The notes under the pieces are model-generated. The model worked only from the letters and a program-made list of their open reading frames with translations. It did no database searches and was not told the origin of the DNA. The translations under genes and the position numbers were made by a program. Of a DNA stretch of 64,000 nucleotides, positions 21,665-33,945 are shown piece after piece. Within the stretch, counting starts at the first letter, position 1, and the number at the start of each line of letters is the position of its first letter. Where the stretch lies: positions 98,589 through 162,588 of the forward strand of contig MNCI01014219.1 of NCBI GenBank assembly GCA_015680685.1, read 5' to 3'. This DNA is from Gnetum montanum. Lineage: Eukaryota > Streptophyta > Gnetopsida > Gnetales > Gnetaceae.

Positions 21665-23368
21665 TGAAACACCACCAAATCTAGGTTATGGAATCTTGAC
21701 TATAGATTTTAGCTAAGTGTTGAGACTATGCTCAACCCTAGTTGAGAGCGTAGTCAACCTCTTATGGAGAGCATAGTCAACATGAAGGCTAGTTTTGCAA
21801 ATTTTTTCTAAGTGTTGAGACTATGCTCACTCCTAGTTGAGAGCGTAGTCAACCTTTCATGGAGAGCATAGTCAGCCTCTCATGGAGAGTGTAGTCATCC
21901 TCTCATGAAGAGCGTAGTCAGCACGAAGGCCATTTTTTGTAGTTTTGGCTAAGTGTTGAGACTATGCTCAACCCTAGTTGAGAGTGTAGTCAACCTTTTG
22001 TGGAGAGTGTAGTCAGCATGAAGGCTAGTTTTGCAAATTTTTCCTAAGTGTTGAGGCTATGCTCAACCCTAGATGAGAGCATAGTTAGCATCTTGTAGGG
22101 AGCGTAGTTAGCACAAAGGCCATTTTTTTGCAAATTTTTTCTAAGTCTTGGGACTGCCCTCATCCCCAGTTGGGAGCATAGTTAACCTCTTGTGGAGAGT
22201 GTAGTATGTAAAAACCCATTCTTTCACAAATTTCACCAGCATTGAGACAACACTCTCCCCTAACCCAAAGCATAGTCAACCTCTCATAGAGAGCATAGTC
22301 AGCCAAAACAATCTCCAGAAGCCTCCATAGCATACCAACGATGCTTGGCTCAGCTCCAGAATAAAGTCAACTCACCTTCAGTGGGTGTAGTCAGCAAGAT
22401 ACTTCTTTTTTCTATTCCCTTTTACCCTAAAATTATAACTATGCCTGACCCCATGGAAGATTGTGGAGAGCGTAGTCCTATGGAGCATAGTCTCTGGCTT
22501 TCATGTTTATAGGTATCTTGCAGTCTTCTCAGCACACACATGTGGTTGGTAGCATAGTCATAGACTCATAGTCTTGTAGAGTCTGGCAGAGCACAACAAA
22601 GCACAACACCACCAGTTGAGTGAAGAGTGTGGTTGGATAAGAGTGTAGTCCCAACCATCCCCTCTACCATGTGGCATCCATCCTACATTTTTTGCTAACC
22701 CTAAACATATAAATACTTATGTCCTCAAAGTTTTCAGCATTGGAAAATTGAAAGGTTAGCAAAATCTAAGGAGCACTTGGGAGAAAACCAAAGGCATTTT
22801 GTCAAACCAAGAAGAGGCAAAGTTGTAGACCATCGCAGACCCCCATAGCCTAGCAAAACATTGCAGCCAATGGTACACTATTGCATCCAACTCGGTAGAT
22901 GTAGACACCTCGACGGAATGCTAGTCTTCATAGCCAAACACCTTGGAGACTATGACTATGCTATCCATTGCACCTTTTATATAGTGTGTACCTTCTAATC
23001 CCTTTTGGTATTAACTATGCTCAACCCCATTTGGGATGGTGATCTGCTTCTCTCTCTTTCTTTGCATTTTTCACATTTTACGTGCATTTTTTGCTATTTT
23101 CCTACATAGCTGCACCTAAAACTATGCTCGGGTAGTAGTCTACACATGTTGACACCGCTAACACTACCTATACACTTAACATTATCTCGCATCAGCATTG
23201 CAGCTAACCATGCTATAGCCTTGTTACATCTAGTAAGTCCTCGTTCGATTGACCAGAGCATTTAGGGTACCCCATCTCCACCTCTAGTAGGCCCTTGTGT
23301 GGATTCGAGGTTAGCTTGTGCACCCATGGAACTTGATGTTCTAGCCTCCAATGTTTTCGATTGCTACA
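21665..23368 (+). repeat. 3' LTR of element B
   Basis: Begins TGAAACACC and ends TTGCTACA. It carries the same tandem AGCRTAGTC array, a TATAAATA box at 22708-22715 and the same right-hand end as the 5' LTR. It is directly followed by the TSD CAAGA and by the resumed gag frame of A. Confidence 0.92.
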
Positions 23369-23373
23369 CAAGA
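23369..23373 (+). repeat. Right target-site duplication of element B (CAAGA)
   Basis: Exact copy of 9054-9058. The gag text of A continues in register from here. Confidence 0.9.
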
Positions 23374-25467
23374 CCTCACCGAAGAGTTGCATAAGCTTAA
23401 GGCCTTAACTACTTAGACAGTGAAAATTATGAACAACTATAAAGATTACGCCATTAATTCTACCATCCCATATATGACTCTCCCCATGGGTATTCCTATT
23501 CCCCACTTCACTAAATTCAATAGTGAGGGTGATCCTAACTTGCATTTGATTACTTTCCATTCAAAGTGCTTTTTGTTGCAAGCTTGGCCCCATACCATGA
23601 TGCACATTTTTCCTATGTCACTAATTGGAAAAGCCTTGGATTGGTACATTGCACTACCTAGAGATTCCATCGCCTCTCTAGATGATTTGATTTCACAATT
23701 TTTTAACCACTTCAAGTATAACTTGAAACTTGATACAACATTAGACTAACTTATAAAAGTTAAATAGAGGTTCCTTGAACTTGTTCAAAAATTTATACAA
23801 AGATGAAATGCCAACCTCAACGAGATCCCTAAGCCCATTTGTAAAACACATATTTTGGCCATCTTCAAGGGGGTGGTCAATGTTTTTATCAAGTACAAGC
23901 TATACTACCCAAGGCTTTTCTTAGATCAAACACATAGAAGATGCCATGGAAGTTAGTAATAACCCAAGGTATGTAACATACAAGAACCAACACATGAGAA
24001 AGATAGAAAAAAAGGGAAACAAAACCATACAGTCATGGCCATAGTGGGAAAAGAAATGAAAATCACATAGGAACTAGAGACAATGTAGCCTAGGGCCCCT
24101 ACCACTAGAGCTCAACCATTAACATCAAGTGCCTGCACCTCTAATCCTTCAAAGCCTAACATTGAAAGAAAGGATCAGTCTAAGTACACAAAAGTACACA
24201 TTGAACCATCTAAGCTTCTTGATTGATTACTGAAAAGTGATTGTATCCAATACAAATAACTAATCAAGAATGCTCATAAGAGGCATGATCACCTATATGA
24301 GATTGCTAAGAATTTCATCATAGTCACAAAAGATGATTCAAAGGTTTCAAAATATTTTAAACTAGAGTAATTCTGTGATTATCACCAGCTTCCTAGCCAT
24401 GACACTTATTTTTCGTTGACCTTAAAGAATAGTTTACAAAAGATAAATAGATGATGAAGAATTATTCCTAGACTCATCCAACCTAGTTAGGCCTCAAAAC
24501 CAATTCATGCAAGTGTACAAGAACTCCTTAAATGCTAACAGTGACCAATATATCTTAGCCATGTTTAACATTAATAATAATTCTAGAACTATTAGTGAGC
24601 TATTTGTGGTTTAGGTACCTCCTTGTGACGAAAGGTGTTCAACTTCACTAACTTCAAGAAGTCATTTTATTTTAAGGATACCACCACCTACGCCTTCCAT
24701 GGAACCATTGATAATTAGAGTGTGCTCTCCTACCATCGCTAAGCCTATAACCCAAGCTAATCAACATCATTCCATGGTAGCCAATGCCTCGACATCTTTC
24801 CAAGTAGATAATAGAAAATGACCTCCAAAGTAATGCAAGAAGTAAGCTTTTAAGCCTAATTCTAAGGACAACAAACAAGCAAAGGTGTGGAAGGAAGTAG
24901 GTCCACTAAAAAATACTCCAATTTTAGAAGTACCAATGGATTCAAATGCTTAAACTACTTCAACAAGCCAACATAGGGAAGGTAACTAAAAAGGAGAGAA
25001 AAAAAAGGGGCCTAAACAACAAAAACTAAAACATGAGGTCAAGATCTTTGGTAGAATGGAGAAATTTTAGGCCAAAAAAAGCAAGAAATCAAATAATAAC
25101 GATAAAGACTTCCTCATAACCATGGATGAGATCAAGCTCTTACTTAAATAGAAGAAAACTTCCTTGAGCTTATAAGACCTAGTCATGATTTCCTTTGCCT
25201 GATGTGAAGCTCTAGTTAAGATGTTAACTGTTATTCCAATGAGTGAAGATATCCCTACCAATGAGAAGTCCATCCATGCATTGATGGTACCACCTTCACG
25301 TAGGGAAGAAACGATGTCAACTACCTTAACATTTCATGATAGTGAGGTAAAGACCAACTCACAAAGTGGTGAAGTATCAAGAACCCCTCTCTTTATAATA
25401 ATAATGGTTGGTTAATATAAGATACACTAGGTGCATGTTGATGATTGGACAATAATGAAATATCCTT
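23374..25467 (+). pseudogene. Element A gag, remainder, and start of protease
   Basis: The frame resumes after element B with DLTEELHKLKAL, then the gag core at 23420-23749 (TLPMGIPIPHFTKFNSEGDP, SLIGKALDWYIALPRDSIAS, QFFNHFKYNLKLDTTLD), closer to the usual Tat gag than B. FKGVVNVFIKYKLYY follows. Near 24370-24430 CDYHQLPSHDTYFSLTLKNS matches the Cys/His-rich gag end of the family. A basic linker leads to the protease N-terminus at about 25060-25460, which stops at IRYTRCMLMIG where element C has inserted. Stops are mostly TAG and TAA. Confidence 0.83.
25463..25467 (+). repeat. Left target-site duplication of element C (TCCTT)
   Basis: TCCTT precedes the TG of the 5' LTR. TCTTT follows the 3' LTR at 31036-31040, one transition different. 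Confidence 0.75.
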
Positions 25468-26543
25468 TGTTGACCTTTTGGTATGTAAAAACCTTAAGAA
25501 AAATGGAAAACATAGAATGTTTGTTGTGGATGATGTGTTTGTAGGACATGAAGAAGAACTTCACATGAGATGTAAGATCTCAAGGAAATAAGATCTACAA
25601 TGAGATTACAAAGTGAGGATTACATGGATCAAAATGAGAGCATGGACAAAAATGAAGACTACAAATCAAATGAAGATTCTCCAAGGACTAGCAAGAAGGT
25701 AATTTAATAAGAGAAAGCCTCAGAAGAAAGAGCCCAAGTTAAGGAGATGTCTCTCAAAAATAGTAGATGTCTCTATTTTAGAGTAGACATCTCCCTAGAG
25801 ATGTCTCATTTTTTAGTGAGATGTCTCTCCTAAATTAAGGCCAATCTTAGGTAGATGTTCCAACTTCAAAGGAGACATCTACACTAGGAATTTGGTAGCC
25901 ATTGCATGAATTTCAAGTAGTTTTGGAAAACTCCAAAGCTATATGAAGATACCAAAATCTTGGAAATTGTGCAAATACTATTCATACATGATTAATTATT
26001 ATCTAACCTATGCTATTATATTCTTGTTCTTCATTGTAACATCATTTACTTGGTTGTATGTTGTATTGAGCTCTAATGACAAGAACTTGTAAATTTAGTT
26101 ACATTCTTTTCTTGTGTCTTTTTCTTTTTCTTATAGTCTTATAGGGTTGACGTGCTTTTTGCAAGAAGGCATTTACATTAAGCTTGTTGGAACCTTATGG
26201 GGTTGAGTGATTTTGTAGCGTCAAAACACTCTAGAGTACAACCCAATTTTGTAAATGTTGTGGGATCCTTGAAACCACATTCTAAGCTTGTTGAGACCTT
26301 GTAGGGTTGAGTGGTTTTGCAATGATGAAACACTTTGGTATTGAGTTTAGAGCTTGTACAGGGTGTGGTACCCTTCAAACCACATTTTATTGAGAAAAAA
26401 AGTCTAGAGGTGTGCATAGATTCTACCCTCCAAGTATGAAAGCATCCAAGTTGGGGAACCATGTAAAATTTGGTGTTTTTGTGTGACAGGTGCAATTTCA
26501 ATTGGGGAACTTATTTAACCCCCTTCTAAGTTCTTGATTCACA
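25468..26543 (+). repeat. 5' LTR of element C
   Basis: Starts TGTTGACCTTTTGGTATGT and ends GATTCACA. At 25740-25880 it carries a cluster of GATGTCTC/GACATCTC words. About 25 differences are counted by eye against the 3' LTR in the first 180 bases, so the insertion is old. Confidence 0.92.
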
Positions 26544-26545
26544 AG

Positions 26546-26558
26546 TGGTATCAAAGCT
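26546..26558 (+). promoter_or_regulatory. Primer-binding site of element C
   Basis: TGGTATCAAAGCT, two bases after the LTR, is one change from the common plant site TGGTATCAGAGC, complementary to the 3' end of initiator methionine tRNA. Confidence 0.88.
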
Positions 26559-26598
26559 CAATATTTTTATGTTTAGCTTCCAATTTTAAGAGTGAACT

Positions 26599-28334
26599 AT
26601 GAAGGGGACATCCTACACAAAGCCACCAATGTTTGATAGGTTTGATTTTACTTATTGGAAGGTAAGGATGCAAGGCTTCTTCAAGTCAATGGAGTTTGAA
26701 GTAGGGGAGTCAATCCTTGAAGGTTACATACTGCTTGGCGATAATGCATCAAAGGCTATGAATACATGGAGCAAGTGGACACTAGAAGAAAGAGATAAGT
26801 TCATGTATGATTTTAAAGCAAAAAATTATTTATATAATGCATTAAATAAATTTAAACTAAATAGAGTAGTTGGATGTAGAATTGCTACATGAATTTGGAA
26901 AACCTTACAAGCTACCTATGAGGCCACATCCATTGTCAAATAGTCAAAACTCTTGATTTTGCAAAGTGAGTATGAAAAACTTAAAATGAGAGAAGGTGAA
27001 AAGGTAAAAGATTATTTTTCTAGGGAAAATGATCTAGTTGTAGCAATTAGGGGTACATGCAAGAACTTGCTTGAAAGTGATGTAATCATTAAAATGATTA
27101 GAACGTTACCACTTGAATTTAGACCTAAGAAATTAGAGATTTTTTAGTCTTGAAATTTGAAGAACTCCAAAGTGTTCTAATTGCTTATGAAATGAATCTT
27201 ATAAGCAAAGGAGAAATAAAAGAAAATTCCATCACCTAGAAATCACCATCTAAAGAGAAGGAACTTGTTGAACAAGAATTGAACAATGAAGAAGAAATAG
27301 TTTTTCTATCAAGAAGAGTTCAAAGACTTCTAGGAAGAAAAGAAAGAAGTCTCAATCAACTAGGACCCAACCAATCCAACTCTAAAGGTAAGGATAGAGG
27401 TAAGAAATTTTCAATTTCTAATTTTGATTCTTTTTCAAGAGAATGTTGTTTATATGGTGGAAAAGGCCATGTGGCCTCCAAATGTCCTAGCAATGGTAGA
27501 TTACAACAAAAGGACAAGATTGATATGAACATGAAAAAGACCAACTTCTACATAAGCTGGGATGATGGAGAGCAAAGTGAAGAAGAGGTTGATGACACCA
27601 TGAAAGATTCTTAGCTCATATGTATGGCGATTACAAATGAAGACTCATCACAAATTTCTGATGAACCAAGAGGTATGTATGATGAAAGGTATAGTGAATC
27701 ATGTGAAGAAATTATCATCCTAAATTATTTAGTTAAAAAGATAAAGAAAAATATGAATATAAAATTTTCTAAAATTCATACCTTATTATCCAATTGAAAA
27801 GGGGAAATCTTAGACATAAAGGCTAAGATTCAACTACTAACCCTGTTAGATGAAGAGAAATGCAGGGATATTCAAAAAGAAGGGATCAATGTAAATAATG
27901 AAAATTAGTCTAGAAGTGAAAGCTTGGAAAAAATCCCACAAAAGTATACTAGCACTAGCTCAAGCATAATTAGGTTTGAGAACTCTATTCATGAAGAAAA
28001 AACTTTATATGTTTGTAAAAAGTGTGGACATAAACAAGATTATTATTATTCTTATATTGGATAAAATAACATTGATGCTTGGCCTTGTCAAAAGGAACCT
28101 ACTCAGTGTATCTTGTAGAATGCAACAACTTGGAAAGTGAATGGGTTGAAAGTTGGAAAACTCTTTAGAAGAATGGATAATACAATAAATGATCATAGAT
28201 TCTCCTATTCTAAAGAACATGAACAAGAAGGAATTCCATACAATATTGAAGACATTAATAAAGGAACCAAGGAAAGAAAATCAAAGGGTAAGGTGGTACT
28301 CCATGATAGAAGACCTCATCTCAAACTTCATTAG
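26599..28334 (+). pseudogene. Element C copia-type gag
   Basis: ATG at 26599 starts a frame beginning MKGTSYTKPPMFDRFDFTYW, the usual N-terminus of copia gag. The gag-polypeptide (UBN2-type) domain runs through TWSKWTLEERDKFMYDFKAK and ILQSEYEKLKMREGEKVKDY to about codon 185, with a few TAG/TGA stops. A zinc knuckle at about 27445-27490 reads CCLYGGKGHVASKC, with the second Cys position changed to Gly. A Lys/Glu-rich probable coiled coil follows (27690-27900), then a second Cys-rich patch (YVCKKCGHKQDYYY). The final open stretch ends at 28334. The protein would build the particle and bind RNA. Confidence 0.87.
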
Positions 28335-29942
28335 TCTTTCCTGTATCAATAAGAAAGTAAGGTAAGTCATCGTAAATTTCTATTACCATGCTTTCTAGTT
28401 AAAATATGGGTTAGTTTTTGAATTTCTTATGAATTTTTTAATCATCAATAAAAACATATATCTTAATTCATAAAAAAAGAGATCAAAGTATTATGACTAT
28501 CTCTCATGTTAGCTCTTGAAATATTTAGTTAAAAAGTTGTAATCTTGAAGAATATTTGAACTTGAGAATCAAAAATGGCATTACATCCACATTTATCTTT
28601 AGATGCTACTAACATGAGAATTTGGACAAAGATTTGCAGGAAAAATAATAAAGAGAGGCTTAATTGGATGATCAAGTAAGACAAATTTGTTATGATTTAT
28701 GCCTAATAATTTTTCTCTAATATTTTTGTCTATAAAATTTGTTGAGTTACTCTATATTCTTGAAAAAGCAAGATTGTAAAATATTAGTTATAGCTCTTGA
28801 AAATGTTTAAAGAAAAGGATAAGCACGTATGTAGGGGGAGCTTGTACATCATGAATTATTATGAAGTATCAATACATGGAATTTTATTAAGATCTTCTCC
28901 AAGACATAATCCATAGGCAAGCAGAATAAGGTATATCCATCTTATACAAAATTGAAGGTAAAAGAGAAAAATGTTTTTGATTCAATCCTTAATTTTTTTA
29001 ACCTAGGAGTGATAATCAATTATGCAAGTATTTGAAATTCATTTGAATATATCTCTACAATAGTACTGCATCATTGACATACTATGAATATATATATATG
29101 AAAATGGGTTAGTAGTTGAATCTTAGCCTTTATGTTCATATGAATATATATATATATTATTTTTAGTACTTAAGTTCTCTATTATTAATATGAACCAAAC
29201 AATTTCTATTGAAGCAAGATGAAGTATTCACATTTCTATTTTGAAATTATGAAAACCTCTTAGGGAGATTTGAAAATGAATGGATAATATACCTTAAGCT
29301 TGTCAAAGATACATGTGATTAATGTAAACATCTTAGAAATTTATTTATGTATTGATTTGAAAACTAATATATCTTTTGTAGGTTGAGTATGTATGTACTT
29401 GTTCATATGAAAGTTGTATGGGTATGGAAATGTATTGAGAAATTTTTTATGAGGTCTTACTTGGATGAAGATTGTGCATTCTTTAACTATCTTTTGATCT
29501 ATCTTATTGGTAGTTGTAAGGCTTCACTCCTTTTTGATGATGTCCAAAAGGGTGGAGAATTTGATGATTATCTTAGATATCATGTGTGATTGATCCATAA
29601 TTGTGATGATCTTATCTTAGATATTATATGTGATCATGATACAAATGTGGTGCCTTGGAATATGATTATGATCTTATGAATATATTTGAACAAGTGTCAT
29701 GAGCAGCATTGCTATTAAATGATAATAACCTTATGGACATATTAGATGGACACATTTTCCTTATGGAAATACTTGATATGCTAGGTTCTTGGTCATAAAT
29801 GTCCTCATTCAAAAATTCACAAGTGTCTAAATGACTAATGATCTGTGTACTATATTAAGGATGCACTTTAGCAATATTTCATCATGTTTAGCTAAATTGA
29901 TTTCAGGATCTACTAGCCCATTTTCTCAAGTTTTGGACATCA
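28335..29942 (+). other. Non-coding interior of element C
   Basis: AT-rich sequence with no pol text on either strand. Parts match element E in reverse (about 29160-29400 against 54700-54900, and 29500-29830 against 41060-41450), so it is conserved family sequence. Short (AT)n runs occur near 29090 and 29150. Confidence 0.75.
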
Positions 29943-29958
29943 CCAAAAAGGGGGAGAT
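29943..29958 (+). promoter_or_regulatory. Polypurine tract of element C
   Basis: CCAAAAAGGGGGAGAT ends immediately before the 3' LTR, as expected for plus-strand priming. E has the same tract in reverse at 40952-40967. Confidence 0.88.
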
Positions 29959-31035
29959 TATTAACCTTTTGGTATGTCAAAACCTTAAGAAAAATAAAGA
30001 ACATAGAATGTTTGTTATGGCTAATGTATTTGCCGAACATGAACAATAACTTCACATGATATCTAAGAACTCAAGGAAACAAGATCTACAATGAGATGAC
30101 AAAGTTATTACATAGGCCAAGATGAGAGAATGGACAAGCATGAATGAAAACGAAGGCTAAAAATCAAATGAAGATGCTTCATGGACTGGCAAGAAGGAAA
30201 AATGATGAGAGAAAGCATTAGAAGATAGAGCTCAAAAGTTGAGAAGATGTCTCTCAAAAATAGTAGGCATCTCTATCTCACAGTAGACATCTCCCTAGAG
30301 ATGTCCCAAAGAAGATGTCCCAGTTTCTAGTGAGACGTCTCTCCTGAATTGAGGCCAATCTCAGGTAGACGTTCCAATTTTGAAGGAGATGTTTACATGA
30401 ATTTTGAGGAGTTTTCAAAAACTCCAAAGCTATAAGAAGATACTAAAATCATAGGAATTGTGCAAGTACTTTTTATACAAGATCAATCATTGTCTAATCT
30501 ATGCTATTGTATTCTTGTTCTTCATTGTAATATCATTTGCTTGGTTGTATGTTGTATTAAAATTCAATAACAAGGACTTGTAAATTTAGTTACATTCTTT
30601 CATTGTGTCTTTTTCTTTTTCTTGTAGCCTTGTGGGATTGATGTGCTTCTTGCAAGAAGGAATCCACATTAAGCTTGTTGGGATCTTGCGGGGTTGAGTG
30701 GTTTTGCAGTGTTAGAACACTTTGGAGTGGAGCTCAATTTTGTAAAGGTTGTGGGATCCTTAAAGCCACATTTTGAGCTTGTTAGGACCTTGTAGGGTTA
30801 AGTGGCTTTGCAGTGACAAAACACTTCAGTGCAGAGCTTAGAGCTTGTATAGGATGTTGTACCCTTGAAATCACATTTTATTGAGAAAGAAAGTTCGGAG
30901 GTGTGCATAGATTCTACTCTCAGAGTATGGAAGTACCCATGTTGGGAAACCACATAAACATTGGTATTTTTGTGTGACAGGTGTAATTTCAATTGGAAAA
31001 CTTATTCAACCTCCCTTCTAAGTTCGCAATCCAAA
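29959..31035 (+). repeat. 3' LTR of element C
   Basis: Starts TATTAACC, mutated from the TGTTGACC of the 5' copy, and ends AATCCAAA where the 5' copy has GATTCACA. The GATGTCTC/GACATCTC cluster lies at 30240-30390. Confidence 0.9.
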
Positions 31036-31040
31036 TCTTT
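31036..31040 (+). repeat. Right target-site duplication of element C (TCTTT)
   Basis: Differs from the left copy TCCTT by one transition. The protease text of A resumes here. Confidence 0.72.
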
Positions 31041-31545
31041 TCCCATCATGAAACATTTAGGCTTGGTAGAACACATTTAAAGCACTTCCACTTTTCCTCT
31101 TAAGTCCTATAATGGAGCATAGGTAGTGATGAAAGGATTGATTTCCCTAGACTTCATTGCTAGGGAACAACTCTCCACATCCACCAATTTCTTAGTGGTA
31201 GAGGAGACACTAGGGTTCAACCTAATCTTAGGGAGGTTATAGTTAGCAAAATTATAAGTAGTCTCTTTTCTAATCCATCAAGAAATTTATATACCTTACA
31301 TGGGAGGTAAAATTTTAATCCATAGAGAACATAGTCCCCTTATTTGTTAACAATGTTGACATAGAGTAAGGGTTTGAGGTGGAATTTTAAGAAGAAACTC
31401 CTACCACCAAAAATGAAGTCAAGAACCACAATGACAACAACCAAGAGAAGACCAAAAATGATGAGGCCATGAATGAATCATGGGAAGAGCTTTCATTCAA
31501 CATTGTAAGCAAAGGGAACATAGAGTACAAAATCATACAACAAAG
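31041..31545 (+). pseudogene. Element A protease, C-terminal part
   Basis: Text resumes with PIMKHLGLVEHI, matching IVNKLGLIDQI in B. VVEETLGFNLILGRL and HQEIYIPYMGGKILIHRE then match the conserved half of the B protease almost word for word. Several TAG stops are present. The active-site half lies before element C and is too decayed to read. Confidence 0.78.
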
Positions 31546-32289
31546 GCTTTAGACATTCCCTAATCTCTCGAAGATTAGGAAATAGTTGCATGATTGAATA
31601 CTTTACCTACTTACTTAACTCTTGTATGATATAACATAGCCTCTCGATTTGTAGCGTAGTTTTCAATTCTTATTTACATATTTGAATTTTTACTTTACAA
31701 AGTCTCTACTGTCTTCTTATATCTTATTTACTGTTTTACTACATAGCCTTATCTTACACTTTTGTATTAATTTACAATTTAAGCCTGTTTCCTTTGTGCT
31801 TACATAAAATCATAAAACAACATAAAAAGTAGAAAATATAAAACCACTAAAAATGGCTTGCCAGGGCCATAATATGGTAATTTTATGACCTCCATTTTGT
31901 ATCTCTCTTATGTCTGCTCTATGACCTGTTATGCCGTATCTTACACCTTATTGTTTTATCTCCAAATCTTACTTCATAGCGTTATTATTTTAACTTGTAG
32001 CCTTTGATGCAAGAAAAATATAAAGTAAAATAATATATATATATATATATAATTAAAATGTTTTTAAAGTTTAACCAAAAATATCCATACCAATAGCCAT
32101 GATCACACTGTGTGATAGAAAACAACAACAAGAGGTATAAAAGTAGCATAGCTGCATTGTGAAACATAATAATATAAATAATAATAATAATAATATAGTC
32201 TCCAATGTTATGATAGTCAAATAATAATAATAACATCAATAATGTGGGAAGAACAATAAAACACAGTAGGCTAAACAAGCATGCTAAAA
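31546..32289 (+). other. Spacer between protease and antisense gene in element A
   Basis: Non-coding and AT-rich. It includes one or two diverged copies of the GGCC word expanded in B, an (AT)n run at 32032-32052 and an (AAT)n run near 32170-32240. The antisense gene ends just to the right. Confidence 0.6.
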
Positions 32290-32468
32290 TTAAGCTTTAG
32301 GAGGAGGAGGAGGATGATCAACAACATCATCTTCAACATTCTTATCATCATTGCAAAAAAACATATAAACCATTAGTAAATATCATAACTAAAACATAAC
32401 TATAAAATCATAAAAACTAAACAATAACAAAATCAAAGATACAACATAAAAACTTAAAACATATTTAC

Positions 32469-33286
32469 AAAAACCTCTGGTGAATTAGGAACTATGTCCT
32501 CAGGTGCAAAGTTTTTAAGACCTACTTCCAACTTGTGAAGAATTTTTTCTTCACTCATGTTTGCCCAATCAATGTCTCTTAAATCCACTCCTACCAAGAT
32601 CTTTCCTCTTTCTATGTTTTTGCACTCAACAGGATCATGGGAAAAGTTAACAGTGATGGTCTCCCTAGATGTAGTAGTGATCTGGGGAGTAGGAGACTTA
32701 GTAGCAATACTAGACCTTGCAAACATGTTGAAAGTGTCCTTTGCACCTATCCCCTAAATCAATAACTCATACTTACCTTTTGTCATGGCTACCTCATGCC
32801 ATGATTTCATGTAATTCTCCTTCTCTGCATTGTATAGCTATCTTTGATCCTTTTGGTTTTTGCCCCACTTTAACACCCATTTATAATAAGTATGCCATCC
32901 CTTGGACTTTCAAACTAAGAGGTCCATTTGCATATATTTCTTCATGTTACTCCTGGCTAGAGCAACCTTACCTTGGATTGCACTCTAATAGTATGAACAC
33001 TCTATCTCTTTACTTTATAAGAAATTCCTTTTGGTCACATGGGCCTCTATGAATTCCTTATGATTTAAGGCTCTTGACTTTGTTGGTCAGCTCCTTGTTT
33101 TACTTCCTCAATGCTACAACCTCTTCCCACAAGAACTCATTTGAGCATTGGGCCTCCCACAATTTTTTGCACAAGAGGCAACACATTCTATAGCCTCCTC
33201 ATACAACCAATGTGGGACATTTTCAACATAAGCAGAAAATGCAGGGAACTCATCAAATTCAAAGTCTCATAAGGGGTTCCATCTTA
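32469..33286 (-). pseudogene. Antisense gene of A, exon 7 (shared with B)
   Basis: Reads VRWNPL, YVENVPHWLYEEAIECVASC, MKKYMQMDLL and, at 32726-32469, SREDSS-like text now TTTSRETITVNFSHDP, then RGKILVGVDLRDIDWANMSE and EEKILHKLEVGLKNFAPEDI. B exon 16778-15970 shows the same landmarks in the same order (QWDP, QVPCHMYETSNKCVLSCAK, HFQMDLL, GKTFVSIDF, KILYHLEASLGKLPPK). This is the best-conserved part of the gene. Confidence 0.72.
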
Positions 33287-33945
33287 CTTTGGAAATTGTG
33301 ATAACACCAAAACACCAAAGACATTAAAACATAAAAATATATAAAAAACAAATAAACATAAAAAACTATAACCATAAAAACATGAAAATAAATATATATA
33401 TATATATATATATAAACACTTTAATATATATCTTTCCAACATCAGGAGCTATATGTTGTAATCTACCTACAATGTCATCCATCATTCCCTTCCTGAATTC
33501 TAGCTTGTCTGGGACTCCACCCAAGGTTTGGAGTGGAATGTGGATGCAGATGCTTCTGATGGAGGTTCACACTCTATACTAGACATAACAGTTAGACATT
33601 AATTACAACAAGATAAATAAGAAATAAAATTAAACAAAAATGAACAAAAATCAAAACTTCAAACACACCAAGGAGATCATGAGATAGGTTTATAGGAGGA
33701 TTTCTTGCTGAAGGTAAATAATCTAAAATAGAATCCAACATATCTAGAGCTTTCACAGATGTCTCCTCCTCCTATTCTCTATGTCATTGCTCCTCCTCTG
33801 CAGCAACCTTAGCAGCTAACTTCTACTTCTTCCCTATAATAAATCAAAATGAAGAAAACATAAAACAAATCAACAACCAAAAAATATAACTAAAAATACA
33901 AAAAAATTGATAAAAAATGCTAAAAATATATAATAAAATTCTTAC

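Larger units (their letters stand above)
9059..23368 (+). mobile_element. Element B: Tat-lineage Ty3/gypsy retrotransposon, about 14.3 kb
   Basis: The element has LTRs of 1738 and 1704 bp, begins TGAAACACC, ends TTGCTACA, and is bounded by a perfect 5-bp TSD. Internal order is leader, gag, protease, GGCC-word array, antisense gene remnant, RT, RNase H, a second RNase H, integrase, hairpin array, 3' untranslated region and polypurine tract. The second RNase H is diagnostic of the Tat lineage. By eye the first 123 aligned LTR bases differ at about 16 positions, so the insertion is old. Relative to A it has lost the 5' exons of the antisense gene and the start of RT. Confidence 0.93.
25468..31035 (+). 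mobile_element. Element C: gag-only Ty1/copia-type retrotransposon, about 5.6 kb
   Basis: The LTRs are 1076 and 1077 bp, with a methionine-tRNA-type primer-binding site after the first and a polypurine tract before the second. The 3.4-kb interior encodes a copia-type gag and then about 1.6 kb without coding text. No protease, integrase, RT or RNase H is seen. Element E shares this organisation, so the loss of pol predates transposition. Such elements must borrow enzymes from an autonomous relative. Confidence 0.9.

Noticed and set aside
32032-33415. (AT)n and (AAT)n runs as regulatory sites
   Set aside because: Ordinary microsatellites in introns and flank of the antisense gene; nothing indicates a function.
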